64,000 nucleotides of DNA from Roseomonas sp. (GCA_020249465.1 JADCFP010000037.1:1-64000), one strand, 5' to 3'. Positions 1 to 8,806 are shown, counted from the first letter of the stretch. Notes: generated by a model from the letters alone, not told the origin. Made by a program: numbers and translations.

Positions 1-599
1 CGCAGCAGCGTGTGGTCGGGGATATTGATCGCGACGCAGGCACGGTACGGCTGCAGGAAAAGGTGAAAGGGCTTGAGGATTTCACCCCGCCTATCCAGCC
101 GATGATCGGCTGCTTCGGGGTCGCGCCCGCTGGCGGGCAGGCGCTGTCCACCGCGACCAGCGCGCAGAATGGCGGCAACATGGATTACCGACTGTTTGCC
201 CCCGGCACGACGGCCTGGTTTCCCGTAGCAGTTCCCGGTGCGCTGTTTTATCTGGGTGATGGGCATGCCTGCCAAGGCGACGGCGAAATCGTCGGCACCG
301 GCATTGAGACTTCCTTCGAGATGGAGGTCACCTTCCGCGTGCTGAAGCGGAAGATCACCTGGCCGCGGGGCGAGACGTCCGACGATATCTTCACCGTTGG
401 CAATGCGCGTCCGCTGGACCAGGCTTTACAGCACGCGACGACCGAAATGTTGCGTTGGCTCGGCGAAGACTATGGCATGGACGCGCTCGCCGCCAGCCAT
501 CTGATGGGCCAAGTGGTCCGCTATGATGTCGGCAATGTCTTCAATCCCGCCTTTACGGTTGCCTGCCGCATCGCCAAGCGGTGGCTTCCGAAGCGATAG
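1..599 (+). CDS. Acetamidase/formamidase family protein, 5' end outside window
   Basis: Only the C-terminal ~198 residues are present. The frame is open to the left edge (first in-frame codon at base 3), so the GTG at 12 is unlikely to be the real start; family members run to about 300-400 residues. The segments GGNMDYR, GDGHACQGDGE and GTGIETS are typical of the conserved core of AmdA/FmdA amidases, which hydrolyse short-chain amides such as formamide or acetamide to the acid and ammonia in the cytoplasm. A nitrogen-scavenging role is inferred from the family. The substrate cannot be told from this fragment, and the upstream neighbour is unknown. The gene is followed by about 300 bp without a convincing gene. 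Confidence 0.88.
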   Translation, partial: QQRVVGDIDRDAGTVRLQEKVKGLEDFTPPIQPMIGCFGVAPAGGQALSTATSAQNGGNMDYRLFAPGTTAWFPVAVPGALFYLGDGHACQGDGEIVGTGIETSFEMEVTFRVLKRKITWPRGETSDDIFTVGNARPLDQALQHATTEMLRWLGEDYGMDALAASHLMGQVVRYDVGNVFNPAFTVACRIAKRWLPKR

Positions 600-908
600 G
601 GTTGGGCGTTACATTTCGATCTGGAACCGCCGTTTGGTGAGTTGTGTCGGCGCGCCGGACAAGAGTTATTCCGACTGATGTGCCAACTGCACCGCCCGGC
701 CCGTCAAACGGCCAGCAGATCCAAGATCCGTCCCTCGCCGCTGAGGGGAGGACGGAATCTCCTCTCGGCGGTTCCTTTCTCGCCCAATCAGCAGGAAAAG
801 TCATAAGACGAGAAGATCGCGTTCAGATGGAAAATCTGAAGGCGTGAAGATGCTCGAAAAACAGATATCTAGAGCGGGTTGCGTGAACACATGTGAACGC
901 AACGCGCT
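600..908. other. Intergenic stretch with a palindromic repeat at its right end
   Basis: No convincing gene is seen. Short open frames here lack a ribosome-binding site and any recognisable protein motif. The last ~95 bp (from 814) belong to copy A of the dispersed palindromic element. Confidence 0.6.
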
Positions 909-912
909 CTAG
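814..912 (+). repeat. Dispersed palindromic element, copy A
   Basis: This stretch matches the elements at 24253-24357 and 27078-27182 over most of its length. It has a first hairpin around TTCAGATGGAAAATCTGAA, a spacer GTGAAGATGCTCGAAAAAC, and a second palindrome around GTGAACACATGTGAAC ending in GCTCTAG. The left terminus (TAGAGCAG in the other copies) is degenerate here. The right terminus overlaps the stop codon of the minus-strand gene ending at 909. No transposase is encoded, so it resembles a MITE- or REP-like repeat. Confidence 0.85.
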
Positions 913-1292
913 CCGCGCCATTGCACAATCTTTTCTGCCACAAACAAGGTCGCGACCACGCTGCCGATAAAGATCAATACATGGTTGCGGATGGCATCTC
1001 GCTTGCGGACCATGTCAACGGGCATTGGAGGCATGCTTGGCATGCCCTCAGTCTGCGCGGCTTCCGCCGCCACTTGAGCCGGTGTCAGCGCCGGGCCAAG
1101 ATAGCGAAAGCGCCGCGCTGCCTCTGCCGGCGCCAAGGCGCTGCCATCCCAGGAAAGCCATTGCCGCACCGCGGGATTCCACCCAAGCGGTACCGGCGCC
1201 TGGCCACCATCATCCAAACGCGCCAACCAATGCCAGGGCCGCGCGGTATCGGCGGGCTCTCCAGGGCGGGCAGCATCGGGCCAAGCATTCAT
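909..1292 (-). CDS. Small hypothetical membrane-anchored protein
   Basis: The product has 127 residues and I do not recognise a family. The start at 1292 is preferred because AAGGGG lies 7 nt upstream of the ATG; the longer open frame to 1346 has no such site. The N-terminal two thirds are soluble and rich in Trp, Pro and Ala (RPWHWLARLDDG, WNPAVRQWLSWDG). One hydrophobic helix lies near residues 103-122 (LIFIGSVVATLFVAEKIV), so it is probably a single-span tail-anchored inner-membrane protein. Its stop codon (TAG, 909-911) lies inside the CTCTAG edge of repeat copy A, so the last residues may have been set by that insertion. It stands alone, divergent from the monooxygenase gene at 1409. Confidence 0.6.
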   Translation of the reverse strand: MNAWPDAARPGEPADTARPWHWLARLDDGGQAPVPLGWNPAVRQWLSWDGSALAPAEAARRFRYLGPALTPAQVAAEAAQTEGMPSMPPMPVDMVRKRDAIRNHVLIFIGSVVATLFVAEKIVQWRG

Positions 1293-1408
1293 GGTGTTTC
1301 CCCTTGTGGTTTGGAAAATGATTCCCGATCCTGGCGCTGGATGCAATCATTGCCGCTGCCTTGCCCTGACCAGTGCCGCGCTGCAGACTGACGCAGAAAG
1401 GAAACGCC

Positions 1409-2548
1409 ATGGATCAGGATGCACGGGCGCGAAACCCGCTTTTTGGCCCGAATAAATTCAAGCTCGGCATTTTCAGCGCCAATTGCGATGGCGGCCTGAC
1501 CATGAGCCGCGCGCCGGAACGCTGGAAGGCGGATTGGGACGATATCGCCGCCATGTCGCAAATCGCTGATGCGGCGGGCATTGAATTCATCCTGCCGGTC
1601 GCGAAATGGCGCGGCTATCAGGGCGATGCAAATATCTATGGCCGATCGCTCGAGACCCTGACCCATGGCGCAGCACTTGCCGCCATCACCAAGCGCATTG
1701 CCATCTTTTCCACCGTGCATGTGCCAATCGTCACGCCGGCTTTTGGTGCCAAGGCGATTGCGACGATTGACCATGTGAGCCATGGGCGCGCCGGGCTCAA
1801 TATCGTCTGCGGCTGGAATCAGGCAGAATTCGATCTGCACGGCGTCACGATCCAGCAGGACAAGCGCTACCAGCACGGCCTGGAATGGTTCCGCATCTGG
1901 TCAAGAATGCTGGCAGGCGGGCCAGAATTCGATTGGGATGGTGAATTCTTCAAGCTCAAGAATTGCCACACCAATCCGGTATCCGTGCAGCGCCCCTGGC
2001 CGCCTGTGATGTCGGCTGGGTTTTCGCCAGCCGGACGGGATTTCGCCTCTCAGGCGGCAGATGTGCTGTTCCTGAACGTGACGGAATTGGACCAGGTGCC
2101 GGCGCTGCTGGAAGATGTGCGCCAGCACATGGCGCGGCATCAGCGCCAGATCAATGTGTTTACCATGGGCCATGTGGTCTGCCGCCCGACGCGGCGCGAG
2201 GCGGAAGACTTCTTCCATTATTTCGCTGAGGAAATGGCGGATACGGCGGGGCAGGCTTATTACCGGAGCAATCGCGGCGCCATGGTCGGCACGCCGGGGC
2301 AACAGATCGCGCGGCCTTTCGAGAATCGCTTCACCCGCGAAGGCCGCTTCAAATTCGATGGCGCCTATCCCGGTTCCTACCCCTTTGTCGGCACGCCCGA
2401 TGACATTGCCGAGGAAATGGCGCGCATGAGTGCGACAGGGCTTGCCGGCTGCACCATCGCCTTCCTCGATTACCTCAAGGAAATTCCCTATTTCGTGCAG
2501 GAAGTGCTGCCGCGCCTTGAAAGGCTTGGGCTGCGCCTGCCAGGATAG
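1409..2548 (+). CDS. LLM-class flavin-dependent monooxygenase (luciferase-like)
   Basis: The product has 379 residues and belongs to the bacterial luciferase-like family, which uses reduced FMN and O2 to oxidise small organic substrates. Typical segments are KLGIFSANCDGG at the first beta strand, EFILPVAKWRGYQG, the TVHVPIVTPAFGAKAIATID stretch and GRAGLNIVCGWNQ, similar to RutA- and SfnG-like proteins. The start at 1409 follows AGGAAACGCC. A TctC-type solute-binding gene begins 65 bp downstream on the same strand, so the pair may form a small uptake-and-oxidation operon. The substrate is not determinable; pyrimidines, sulfones and nitrogen heterocycles are all known in the family. No flavin reductase is adjacent. 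Confidence 0.85.
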   Translation: MDQDARARNPLFGPNKFKLGIFSANCDGGLTMSRAPERWKADWDDIAAMSQIADAAGIEFILPVAKWRGYQGDANIYGRSLETLTHGAALAAITKRIAIFSTVHVPIVTPAFGAKAIATIDHVSHGRAGLNIVCGWNQAEFDLHGVTIQQDKRYQHGLEWFRIWSRMLAGGPEFDWDGEFFKLKNCHTNPVSVQRPWPPVMSAGFSPAGRDFASQAADVLFLNVTELDQVPALLEDVRQHMARHQRQINVFTMGHVVCRPTRREAEDFFHYFAEEMADTAGQAYYRSNRGAMVGTPGQQIARPFENRFTREGRFKFDGAYPGSYPFVGTPDDIAEEMARMSATGLAGCTIAFLDYLKEIPYFVQEVLPRLERLGLRLPG

Positions 2549-2613
2549 GCTTGGGCCTTGCCGCGGCCCTGCTTTCACGCCCAAACTTGCCGCAACAACG
2601 GAGGCTCAAGACA

Positions 2614-3576
2614 ATGGCGCAGATCACCCGTCGTGCGGCGCTTGGCGCTTCGGCATTGCTTGCCATGCCAGCGCTCGCACAGACGCGCTTTCCGGACCGG
2701 CCCATTCGTCTGATCATTCCCTGGGCGGCAGGTGGGCCGGCGGATATCGGTTTTCGCATCATGGCGGATCATGCCGCCCGCAGCCTCGGCCAGCCGGTGG
2801 TGGTGGAAAATCGTGGTGGTGCTTCCGGCATTCTGGGGGCGATGGCGCTGCAGGAAGCCAGGCCCGATGGCTATACGATTTCGCAAATGCATGTCGGCGT
2901 GGTGCGGCAAATGCTGCTCAATCCCCGCCCGCCCTATGATCCGATCAATGACCTGACTTACATCCTGCAAATCACCGGCTTCGTCATGGGCCTGGTGGTA
3001 CGCGCCGATTCCCCTTGGCAGAGCCTTGAACAATTGCTGGCCCATGCCCGCGCCAATCCGGGCAAGTTGAATTTCGGCACGCTGGGTATTGGCTCCACAC
3101 AGCATCTGGTGGTGGAACGCATCGGCTTTCAACGCGGCTTGAGCTGGACGCATGTGCCCTATCGCGGCACCTCCGACACGCTGCGCGCGCTGCTAGGCGG
3201 GGAGATTGACTTCGCGTCAGAGGCATCCGGCTGGGCGCCGATGGTGGAGGCGGGGCAATTGCGCTTACTCGCGATTTATACCTCCACCCGCGCCAAGCGA
3301 TATCCACAAATTGCCACCCTGAAGGAACAAGGCTTGGATATTGTGGTGGATAGTCCAGGCGGGTTGATCGGCCCGCGCGGGATGGATGCCGGCGTGGTGC
3401 GCGTGCTGGCGGAGGCTTTTACTGCCGCCGCACAAGACCCCGCGCATCTGCAATTCCTGGAACGCGTCAATCAGCCGCTGATCCTAATGGATGGGCCGGC
3501 CTATCGGGAGGCGATGCGCCAGACCATGAATGAAGAACGCGCGCTGCTGCGCCGGCTGAACCTTGCCCCCGCCTAA
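2614..3576 (+). CDS. TctC/Bug-family periplasmic solute-binding protein
   Basis: The product has 320 residues. The N-terminus MAQITRRAALGASALLAM followed by PALAQ is a twin-arginine-like signal peptide. The mature start FPDRPIRLIIPWAAGGPAD and VVVENRGGASG are hallmarks of tripartite tricarboxylate transporter substrate-binding proteins, which capture carboxylates in the periplasm. The start at 2614 is preferred to an earlier in-frame codon at 2551 because it gives an intact signal peptide. No TctA or TctB membrane gene is nearby, so it must use a transporter encoded elsewhere or act as an orphan receptor. It lies behind the flavin monooxygenase. Its stop codon overlaps by 4 bp the end of convergent hemN. 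Confidence 0.9.
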   Translation: MAQITRRAALGASALLAMPALAQTRFPDRPIRLIIPWAAGGPADIGFRIMADHAARSLGQPVVVENRGGASGILGAMALQEARPDGYTISQMHVGVVRQMLLNPRPPYDPINDLTYILQITGFVMGLVVRADSPWQSLEQLLAHARANPGKLNFGTLGIGSTQHLVVERIGFQRGLSWTHVPYRGTSDTLRALLGGEIDFASEASGWAPMVEAGQLRLLAIYTSTRAKRYPQIATLKEQGLDIVVDSPGGLIGPRGMDAGVVRVLAEAFTAAAQDPAHLQFLERVNQPLILMDGPAYREAMRQTMNEERALLRRLNLAPA

Positions 3577-4922
3577 ACCGCGGTGCTATGGCGCTTAGCG
3601 GCGGGCGCCAGATAGGCATCGAAACACGCTGCCAAATGCCGCAGGAAGCGCGCGCCCTTCGCGGTCATCGTCAGGCGCCCAGCGGCTTCCGTCACCAGAT
3701 CATCGACGATCAGCGTGGCGAGCTTCGGAAGCGCAGTTGCTAAAATCTCTCGCGGCACCAGCGAAAGATCCACGGCCTGGTCGCACATGATGCGTTCAAT
3801 AATCTCTGCGCGGATCAGATCTTCGCCTGTGAAGGCGCGCCCGCGCGCAATCGGCAACCGCCCCGCTTCCACCGTCGCAAGCCAGCCGCGTTCATCTGCA
3901 TTATTCTGAAAGAAACCGGCGCGACAACGACCAATCGCCGAAGCCCCAAGGCCGAGCAGCACCGGCGCTTCGTCCGTGGTATAGCCTTGAAAATTGCGCC
4001 GCAGCCGACCTGATGCCGCCGCGCGCGCCATGGCATCTTCCGGCCGCGCGAAATGGTCAAGCCCAATCGCGACATAACCCGCATCGGTCAACACCCGCGC
4101 CGCCGCTTCCGTCTGCGCCATGCGGAGCGTCGCATCTGGCAAATCGTCAAGCCTGATCGCCTTTTGATGCGTCTTCATCCAGGGTACATGCGCATAGCCG
4201 AAAACCGCCACGCGATCCGCGCCGTGTTCCGCGGCAAAACGGGCGGAGGCTTCAACTTCCGCCACCCGCTGCCCCGGCAGGCCATAGATCAAATCCATAT
4301 TGATGCCGCCAATGCCGGCAGCACGCAGCCTTTCAACCGCAACCGCCACTTGTTCCGCCGGCTGTACGCGCCCGATCAACCGCTGCACCTTGGGCGAGAT
4401 ATCCTGCACGCCAAGGCTTGCGCGCGTCAGACCCAGGCCGGCCAGCGCATCAATCATGCGCGTGTCGAGCGTGCGCGGATCAAGCTCGGCAGCAATCTCG
4501 GCGTTCTGCTGAAATGGGAAATGCTGGCGAAGTGCCGCACCCAGCGCGATAAGCCCTTCCGGCCCCAGCGCGGTTGGTGTGCCACCGCCCAGATGCAAAG
4601 CCGCCACACCGCCATGGGCGGGCAGCACCGCACCCAATAGCCGCGCTTCTTCTGCCAAAGCCGCGCCATAACGCGCAATGCGTGCGGCTGAACGCGTCAC
4701 CGCCGTATGGCAACCGCAATACCAGCAAAGCGAAGTGCAAAACGGCACATGCACATAAAGCGACAGCGCGTCGGTTGGGCCGGTTTCCGCTAACCAGCCA
4801 CGCAGGGCCGCCTCATCCAATGGCGTGAAATGCGGCGCGGTTGGATAGCTGGTGTAGCGTGGCAGATTGGCGCTGGCATAGGCGAGCAGGCCGGAATCCG
4901 GCGCTTGGGCGGCTTGGGTCAT
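3573..4922 (-). CDS. hemN: Oxygen-independent coproporphyrinogen III oxidase
   Basis: The product has 449 residues and is a radical-SAM enzyme that decarboxylates coproporphyrinogen III to protoporphyrinogen IX without O2 in haem synthesis. Evidence is the N-terminal RYTSYPTAPHF motif, the CTSLCWYCGC cluster motif (CxxxCxxC), LHLGGGTPT, and INMDLIYGLPGQ. The length is normal for HemN. The ATG at 4922 is chosen over a TTG at 4931, but neither has a clear ribosome-binding site: the start lies directly behind a terminator hairpin (4930-4967) that ends the helicase transcript. A perfect TTGAT-N4-ATCAA box lies upstream of that helicase at 6308, which fits low-oxygen control of the pair, by inference. 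Confidence 0.95.
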   Translation of the reverse strand: MTQAAQAPDSGLLAYASANLPRYTSYPTAPHFTPLDEAALRGWLAETGPTDALSLYVHVPFCTSLCWYCGCHTAVTRSAARIARYGAALAEEARLLGAVLPAHGGVAALHLGGGTPTALGPEGLIALGAALRQHFPFQQNAEIAAELDPRTLDTRMIDALAGLGLTRASLGVQDISPKVQRLIGRVQPAEQVAVAVERLRAAGIGGINMDLIYGLPGQRVAEVEASARFAAEHGADRVAVFGYAHVPWMKTHQKAIRLDDLPDATLRMAQTEAAARVLTDAGYVAIGLDHFARPEDAMARAAASGRLRRNFQGYTTDEAPVLLGLGASAIGRCRAGFFQNNADERGWLATVEAGRLPIARGRAFTGEDLIRAEIIERIMCDQAVDLSLVPREILATALPKLATLIVDDLVTEAAGRLTMTAKGARFLRHLAACFDAYLAPAAKRHSTAV

Positions 4923-4929
4923 GCCGCAC

Positions 4930-4967
4930 AAAAAAGCCCGGACCAGCGGCCCGGGCTTTGCGATGAC
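4930..4967 (-). terminator. Rho-independent terminator after the helicase gene
   Basis: Read on the minus strand, AAAGCCCGGG and CCGGGCTTT form a GC-rich stem with a short loop, followed by a T tract. It lies between the helicase stop (4986) and the hemN ATG (4922) and leaves no obvious room for a hemN ribosome-binding site, so it may attenuate rather than fully end transcription. Confidence 0.8.
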
Positions 4968-4985
4968 GCAAAAGCGCTGTTCCGA

Positions 4986-6305
4986 TCAGCGCGGCAGCCG
5001 CCCGAATTGCCCCGAACCGGGGGCCGAGGCCGACCGGCGGCGCGATTCCTGCCCGCCACCACCACCGGAGGCCCGACGCGGCCGCTGCTGCTGCTGTTGC
5101 TGCCGAGGCTTCGGCGCAGCACGCTGCGGGCGGGGCTGACGTGGCGGACGGGCGGGCGCCGCTTCCTCGGCTTCGCCAGTGCGGCGATCTTCCGCCGGGA
5201 TTTGCGTGCGGATCAGCTTTTCAATCGCGCGCAGCTTGTCACGATCCTCACCTGAGCAAAGCGCAATCGCAATCCCCGCCGCGCCGGCGCGTGCCGTGCG
5301 GCCAATGCGATGCACATAGGTTTCCGGCACTTCCGGCAAATCGAACTGGATGACATGCGTCACGCCATCCACATCAATGCCACGCGCGGCGATATCGGTC
5401 GCGACCATGACCGGCGCGCGCCCATCACGGAAGGCAGCCAAGGCAGCTTCGCGTGCATTCTGGGACTTGTTGCCATGGATCGCATTGGCCTTGATGCCAT
5501 CCTGGTCCAGCTGATTAACAATGCGATCCGCCCCATGCTTGGTACGGCTGAAAATCAGCGCGCGGCCCACACCTTCACCGCGCAGCAATTCCGCCAAGAC
5601 GCGGCGCTTATCCTGCCGATTGGCGTGAATGACGCGCTGCGCCACTTTCTCGGCCGTGGTCGCCACCGGCGCCACCGCCACACGCACCGGCGATTTCAGC
5701 ATTTCATCAGCCAGGCGGTTGATTTCCACCGGCATGGTTGCGCTGAAGAATAGCGTTTGGCGTTCCACCGGCACGGCGCGGATCAGGCGACGAATGGCCG
5801 GCAGGAAGCCCTTGTCCAGCATCTGATCCGCCTCATCCAACACCAGCGTGCTGACGTGATCCAAGCGCGCAGAGCCTTGTTCAAGATGGTCCTGCAAACG
5901 GCCAGGGGTTGCCACCAGCACATCAATGCCGCGGCCCAAAGCCTGGCGCTGCCCGCCAAAACCAACTCCACCAAAAATGGTCGCGATGGAAAAGCCGAGA
6001 TGCTTGCCATAGGTGCGGAAGCTCTCGGCGATTTGCGTCGCCAATTCACGCGTGGGGCTCAGCACCAGCACGCGGCAGCCACCGCGTGGCGGACGTCCCT
6101 TCAGGGCGGCAAGCTTATGCAGCAAGGGCAGCGCGAAGGCTGCGGTCTTGCCGGTGCCGGTTTGGGCGATGCCCAAAAGGTCGCGCCCTTCCAGCACGGC
6201 CGGAATGGCCTGGGCCTGGATGGGGGTTGGGGATTTATAGCCCTCATCCTTCAAAGCCTGAAGGATAAGCGGGTTGAGGCGCAAAGCCTCGAAACTATCG
6301 GTCAC
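4986..6305 (-). CDS. DEAD-box ATP-dependent RNA helicase, RhlE-like
   Basis: The product has 439 residues. In order are the Q motif (GYKSPTPIQ), motif I AQTGTGKT, PTRELA, TPGR, motif II DEAD (VLDEADQML), SAT, and the C-terminal HRIGRTARAG. These define a DEAD-box helicase that unwinds structured RNA or ribosomal precursors. The last ~70 residues are low-complexity and basic (PPRQPRPQR, QQQQQQ, SGGGGGQ), as is common for the RNA-binding tails of RhlE-like proteins. Translation starts at GTG 6305. Upstream lies a perfect palindrome TTGATCCTAATCAA (6308-6321) of the FNR/FixK type. A terminator and then hemN follow. The specific paralog name is not certain. Confidence 0.92.
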   Translation of the reverse strand: MTDSFEALRLNPLILQALKDEGYKSPTPIQAQAIPAVLEGRDLLGIAQTGTGKTAAFALPLLHKLAALKGRPPRGGCRVLVLSPTRELATQIAESFRTYGKHLGFSIATIFGGVGFGGQRQALGRGIDVLVATPGRLQDHLEQGSARLDHVSTLVLDEADQMLDKGFLPAIRRLIRAVPVERQTLFFSATMPVEINRLADEMLKSPVRVAVAPVATTAEKVAQRVIHANRQDKRRVLAELLRGEGVGRALIFSRTKHGADRIVNQLDQDGIKANAIHGNKSQNAREAALAAFRDGRAPVMVATDIAARGIDVDGVTHVIQFDLPEVPETYVHRIGRTARAGAAGIAIALCSGEDRDKLRAIEKLIRTQIPAEDRRTGEAEEAAPARPPRQPRPQRAAPKPRQQQQQQRPRRASGGGGGQESRRRSASAPGSGQFGRLPR

Positions 6306-6307
6306 GA

Positions 6308-6321
6308 TTGATCCTAATCAA
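6308..6321. promoter_or_regulatory. FNR/FixK-type box
   Basis: The sequence TTGATCCTAATCAA is a perfect TTGAT-N4-ATCAA palindrome, the site of Crp/Fnr-family regulators such as FnrL, FixK and Anr. It lies 3-16 bp upstream of the helicase GTG start and ahead of hemN, a classical FnrL target in alphaproteobacteria. Its closeness to the start codon suggests it may block rather than activate the nearest promoter. Confidence 0.6.
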
Positions 6322-6553
6322 CCGCGCGCAGCCTTACGGGCCAAGCGCGGCTTGGGGCAGAAAGCCCCGCGGGATTGGGACCGTCCAAAGTGGGAAAAGC
6401 GTTCTGGCTGACCCGGAACCGCGCCGCGCTTAAACCAAGCCGGGGGTCCGATCACGCAGCCGCCAGGGCGCGTGGCGCGCGGATAAGCACGCTGACCCGT
6501 CTCATATGGGCGCCCTTCAAGGCGAAAGCAAGGCGGGGTTACCCCGTAGCGCT

Positions 6554-7972
6554 TTACGCCGACATTTGGATCGGCGGCTCCACATCCGGCGGCAGCGGGC
6601 AGACATAAGGGGTCGCTGCTATGCGCTTCTGGTGATCCGCCTTGGCGGCGGCCAGGATTTCCGGATTGGCGATGGCATCCACCGCCGTGCCGGCCATGAT
6701 TTTCGCCACATGCACCAGACCTTTGTGGGCAATGCCGGATTTGCCCTGGGCTGTCAGTTGCCAGGAATGCCCTGGCGTTCCCACCGCGCACGTAGCACCG
6801 CGCGCCTGCACGGTCGGCACCGACCAGGACACATCGCCAACATCGGTGGACCCCACACCGCCAAAACCCTTGTTTTCCAGCGGCACAATCTTGTCGCACA
6901 AGGGCAAATCCATCTCCGGCGTCAGGCCATGGCGACGGAAGGCGGAGACAATATCCTCGGGCTTCAGCGTCGCCTGGATTTCGCGCGCGTAGCGGCGATC
7001 ATCCTCATCGAATTGCGGCGGGCCCAGGCGCTGGAAATTATCATACATCGCTTTTTCCAAAGGCGTATTGCCCAGCAGGTTGGACACGGCGCTGACCACC
7101 TTGGTGGAGACACTGGTTTCCGTCATCAGCGCCGCGCCATCAGCAATCTTGCGGACGCGCGCGACCAAACCGTTCAGCTCCACCAAATCCCGCGCGCGGA
7201 TCAAATAGCGCACCTTGGCCGTGCCCTGCACCACATTGGGCGCAATGCCGCCAGCATCCAGATAGGCGTAATGAATGCGCGCATCGGATGGCATATGTTC
7301 GCGCATGTAATTGACGCCGACATTCATGAGTTCCACCGCATCCAGCGCGCTGCGGCCCAGATGCGGCGCGGCGGCGGCGTGGGATGAACGGCCCGTGAAG
7401 GCGAAATCAATGCGCGTATTGGCCAGCGACACCGGTTCATTGACAGCGGAAAACGCTGCCGGATGCCAGCAGATCGCCATATCCACATCATCAAAGCAGC
7501 CGGCGCGCACCATGAAACCCTTGGCCGCACCGCCTTCTTCCGCAGGGCAGCCATAATAGCGCACGCGCCCCTTGATGCCGTTTTGCGCGAGCCAATCCTT
7601 CACCGCACTCGCTGCCAGCAGGGATGCAGCGCCGAGCAGATTATGCCCGCAGCCATGCCCGCTGCCATCGCCCGGCAGGGGGCGCGGTTCCGCGACGCCG
7701 GCTTCCTGGGACAGCCCCGGCAGCGCATCATATTCGCCAAGGATCGCAATGATCGGGCCTTCTTCGCCGGCCTCACCCATCACCGCGGTCGGGATGCCGG
7801 CCACATTCTTCGTGACGCGAAATCCATGCGCTTCCAGCATGGCGGTATGTTCGGCGCAGGAACGGTGTTCGGCATAACAGAGTTCCGGCATGCCCCAGAC
7901 GCGGTCGCTGAGTTCAATCGCCTCAGGCGCCTTGGCATCCACCAGCCGCCAGATTTCTTCCGTATTGCGCAT
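6554..7972 (-). CDS. M20-family amidohydrolase, AbgB-like
   Basis: The product has 472 residues. The segments GEYDALPGLSQ, GHGCGHNLLGAASL, CPAEEGGAAKGF and the dimerisation-domain motif FTGRSSHAAAAPHLGRSALDA mark an M20D amidohydrolase close to the p-aminobenzoyl-glutamate hydrolase B subunit and related N-acyl amino acid hydrolases. Such enzymes cleave an amide bond with a two-metal centre in the cytoplasm. The metal-binding HGCGHN and the EE pair are present. The start at 7972 has a strong GAGGAGG site upstream. The gene is divergent from the AhpD-like gene at 8091. The true substrate is unknown; AbgB partners normally include AbgA, which is not visible here. Confidence 0.88.
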   Translation of the reverse strand: MRNTEEIWRLVDAKAPEAIELSDRVWGMPELCYAEHRSCAEHTAMLEAHGFRVTKNVAGIPTAVMGEAGEEGPIIAILGEYDALPGLSQEAGVAEPRPLPGDGSGHGCGHNLLGAASLLAASAVKDWLAQNGIKGRVRYYGCPAEEGGAAKGFMVRAGCFDDVDMAICWHPAAFSAVNEPVSLANTRIDFAFTGRSSHAAAAPHLGRSALDAVELMNVGVNYMREHMPSDARIHYAYLDAGGIAPNVVQGTAKVRYLIRARDLVELNGLVARVRKIADGAALMTETSVSTKVVSAVSNLLGNTPLEKAMYDNFQRLGPPQFDEDDRRYAREIQATLKPEDIVSAFRRHGLTPEMDLPLCDKIVPLENKGFGGVGSTDVGDVSWSVPTVQARGATCAVGTPGHSWQLTAQGKSGIAHKGLVHVAKIMAGTAVDAIANPEILAAAKADHQKRIAATPYVCPLPPDVEPPIQMSA

Positions 7973-8090
7973 CGCCTTCGCCTCCTCGATTGGTCGCTTG
8001 CAGTTTCGCGCGGTTGCCCCAGGCAAGTCCAGGGGTGGACGGGGCGCAGCAGGCAGCGCAAGCTTGACGCCTTCAGGAAAGGAAACTGCC

Positions 8091-8639
8091 ATGCCCCGTG
8101 TGCGTGAAGTCTCGCCCGAGGAATTGACGCCGGAGCTCCGGGATATCTGGCATCGCTATGTGACCGGCTATGGCCCATTTGAGGAGCAATTGGCGGTTTT
8201 TGCCCATGTGCCGGCGGCGCTGCGCCATTTGATGCCGATGCTGATGGAATTGCGCGCGGCGGGCACGCTGCCGCGGCGCTATCTGGAATTGGCGATTGTG
8301 GTGGTATCCAAGCTGAATGCCTGCGATTACTGCGTGGATCATCACGGGCCGTTCCTGGCCGTGGAAGGCATCCCGACCGAGGCTTTGGAAGGCCTGCCGG
8401 GGCGGATTGATCATCCATCGCTGACGCCGATTGACCGGCTAGTGGCGGAATATTCAGTGGCGGCCTGGGAAAACAGCCATCGCGTGCCCGAACGCCTGTT
8501 CCGTGCACTGAGGGAGCATTTTTCCGAGGCGCAGATTGTGGAGCTGACCCTTCGTATTACGCTTTGCGGCTTTTTCAACCGCTTTACGGGTGCGCTTGGG
8601 ATTGATGCGGCCGCGCATAATCAGGTGGCGGCGGAATAA
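8091..8639 (+). CDS. AhpD/carboxymuconolactone decarboxylase-family protein
   Basis: The product has 182 residues. It is an all-alpha protein with the sequence ELAIVVVSKLNACDYCVDHH, the CxxC-plus-His signature of the alkylhydroperoxidase AhpD core. Family members act as thiol-dependent peroxidases or as gamma-carboxymuconolactone decarboxylases; the CDYC pair favours redox activity. The start at 8091 is preceded by AGGAAAGG. The gene is monocistronic, divergent from the M20 amidohydrolase, and a GC-rich hairpin follows it at 8661-8690. The physiological role cannot be decided from sequence alone. Confidence 0.85.
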   Translation: MPRVREVSPEELTPELRDIWHRYVTGYGPFEEQLAVFAHVPAALRHLMPMLMELRAAGTLPRRYLELAIVVVSKLNACDYCVDHHGPFLAVEGIPTEALEGLPGRIDHPSLTPIDRLVAEYSVAAWENSHRVPERLFRALREHFSEAQIVELTLRITLCGFFNRFTGALGIDAAAHNQVAAE

Positions 8640-8660
8640 GCGCGGGCTAAGCCCCATCAC

Positions 8661-8690
8661 GCCGCCGGCGCTTCCCGGCGCTGCGGCTTT
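8661..8690 (+). terminator. Possible weak terminator hairpin
   Basis: CGCCGG (8663-8668) pairs with CCGGCG (8675-8680), followed by CTGCGGCTTT. It lies 22 bp after the AhpD-like stop codon. The T tract is only three bases, so this is tentative. Confidence 0.3.
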
Positions 8691-8806
8691 CAATACCAGA
8701 CTGACATCCCGCGCCGCCCTTGCAGACATGAGGGCGCCTCTGGCGCGCAGGATTTTAGGCTCCCGCCACGTCTATGGAATGGAACTAGTGCGGGAGACAC
8801 GCCGAC

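Noticed and set aside
644..847. Short open frame near the repeat copy A
   Set aside because: No start signal or recognisable sequence, and its end runs into the repeat.
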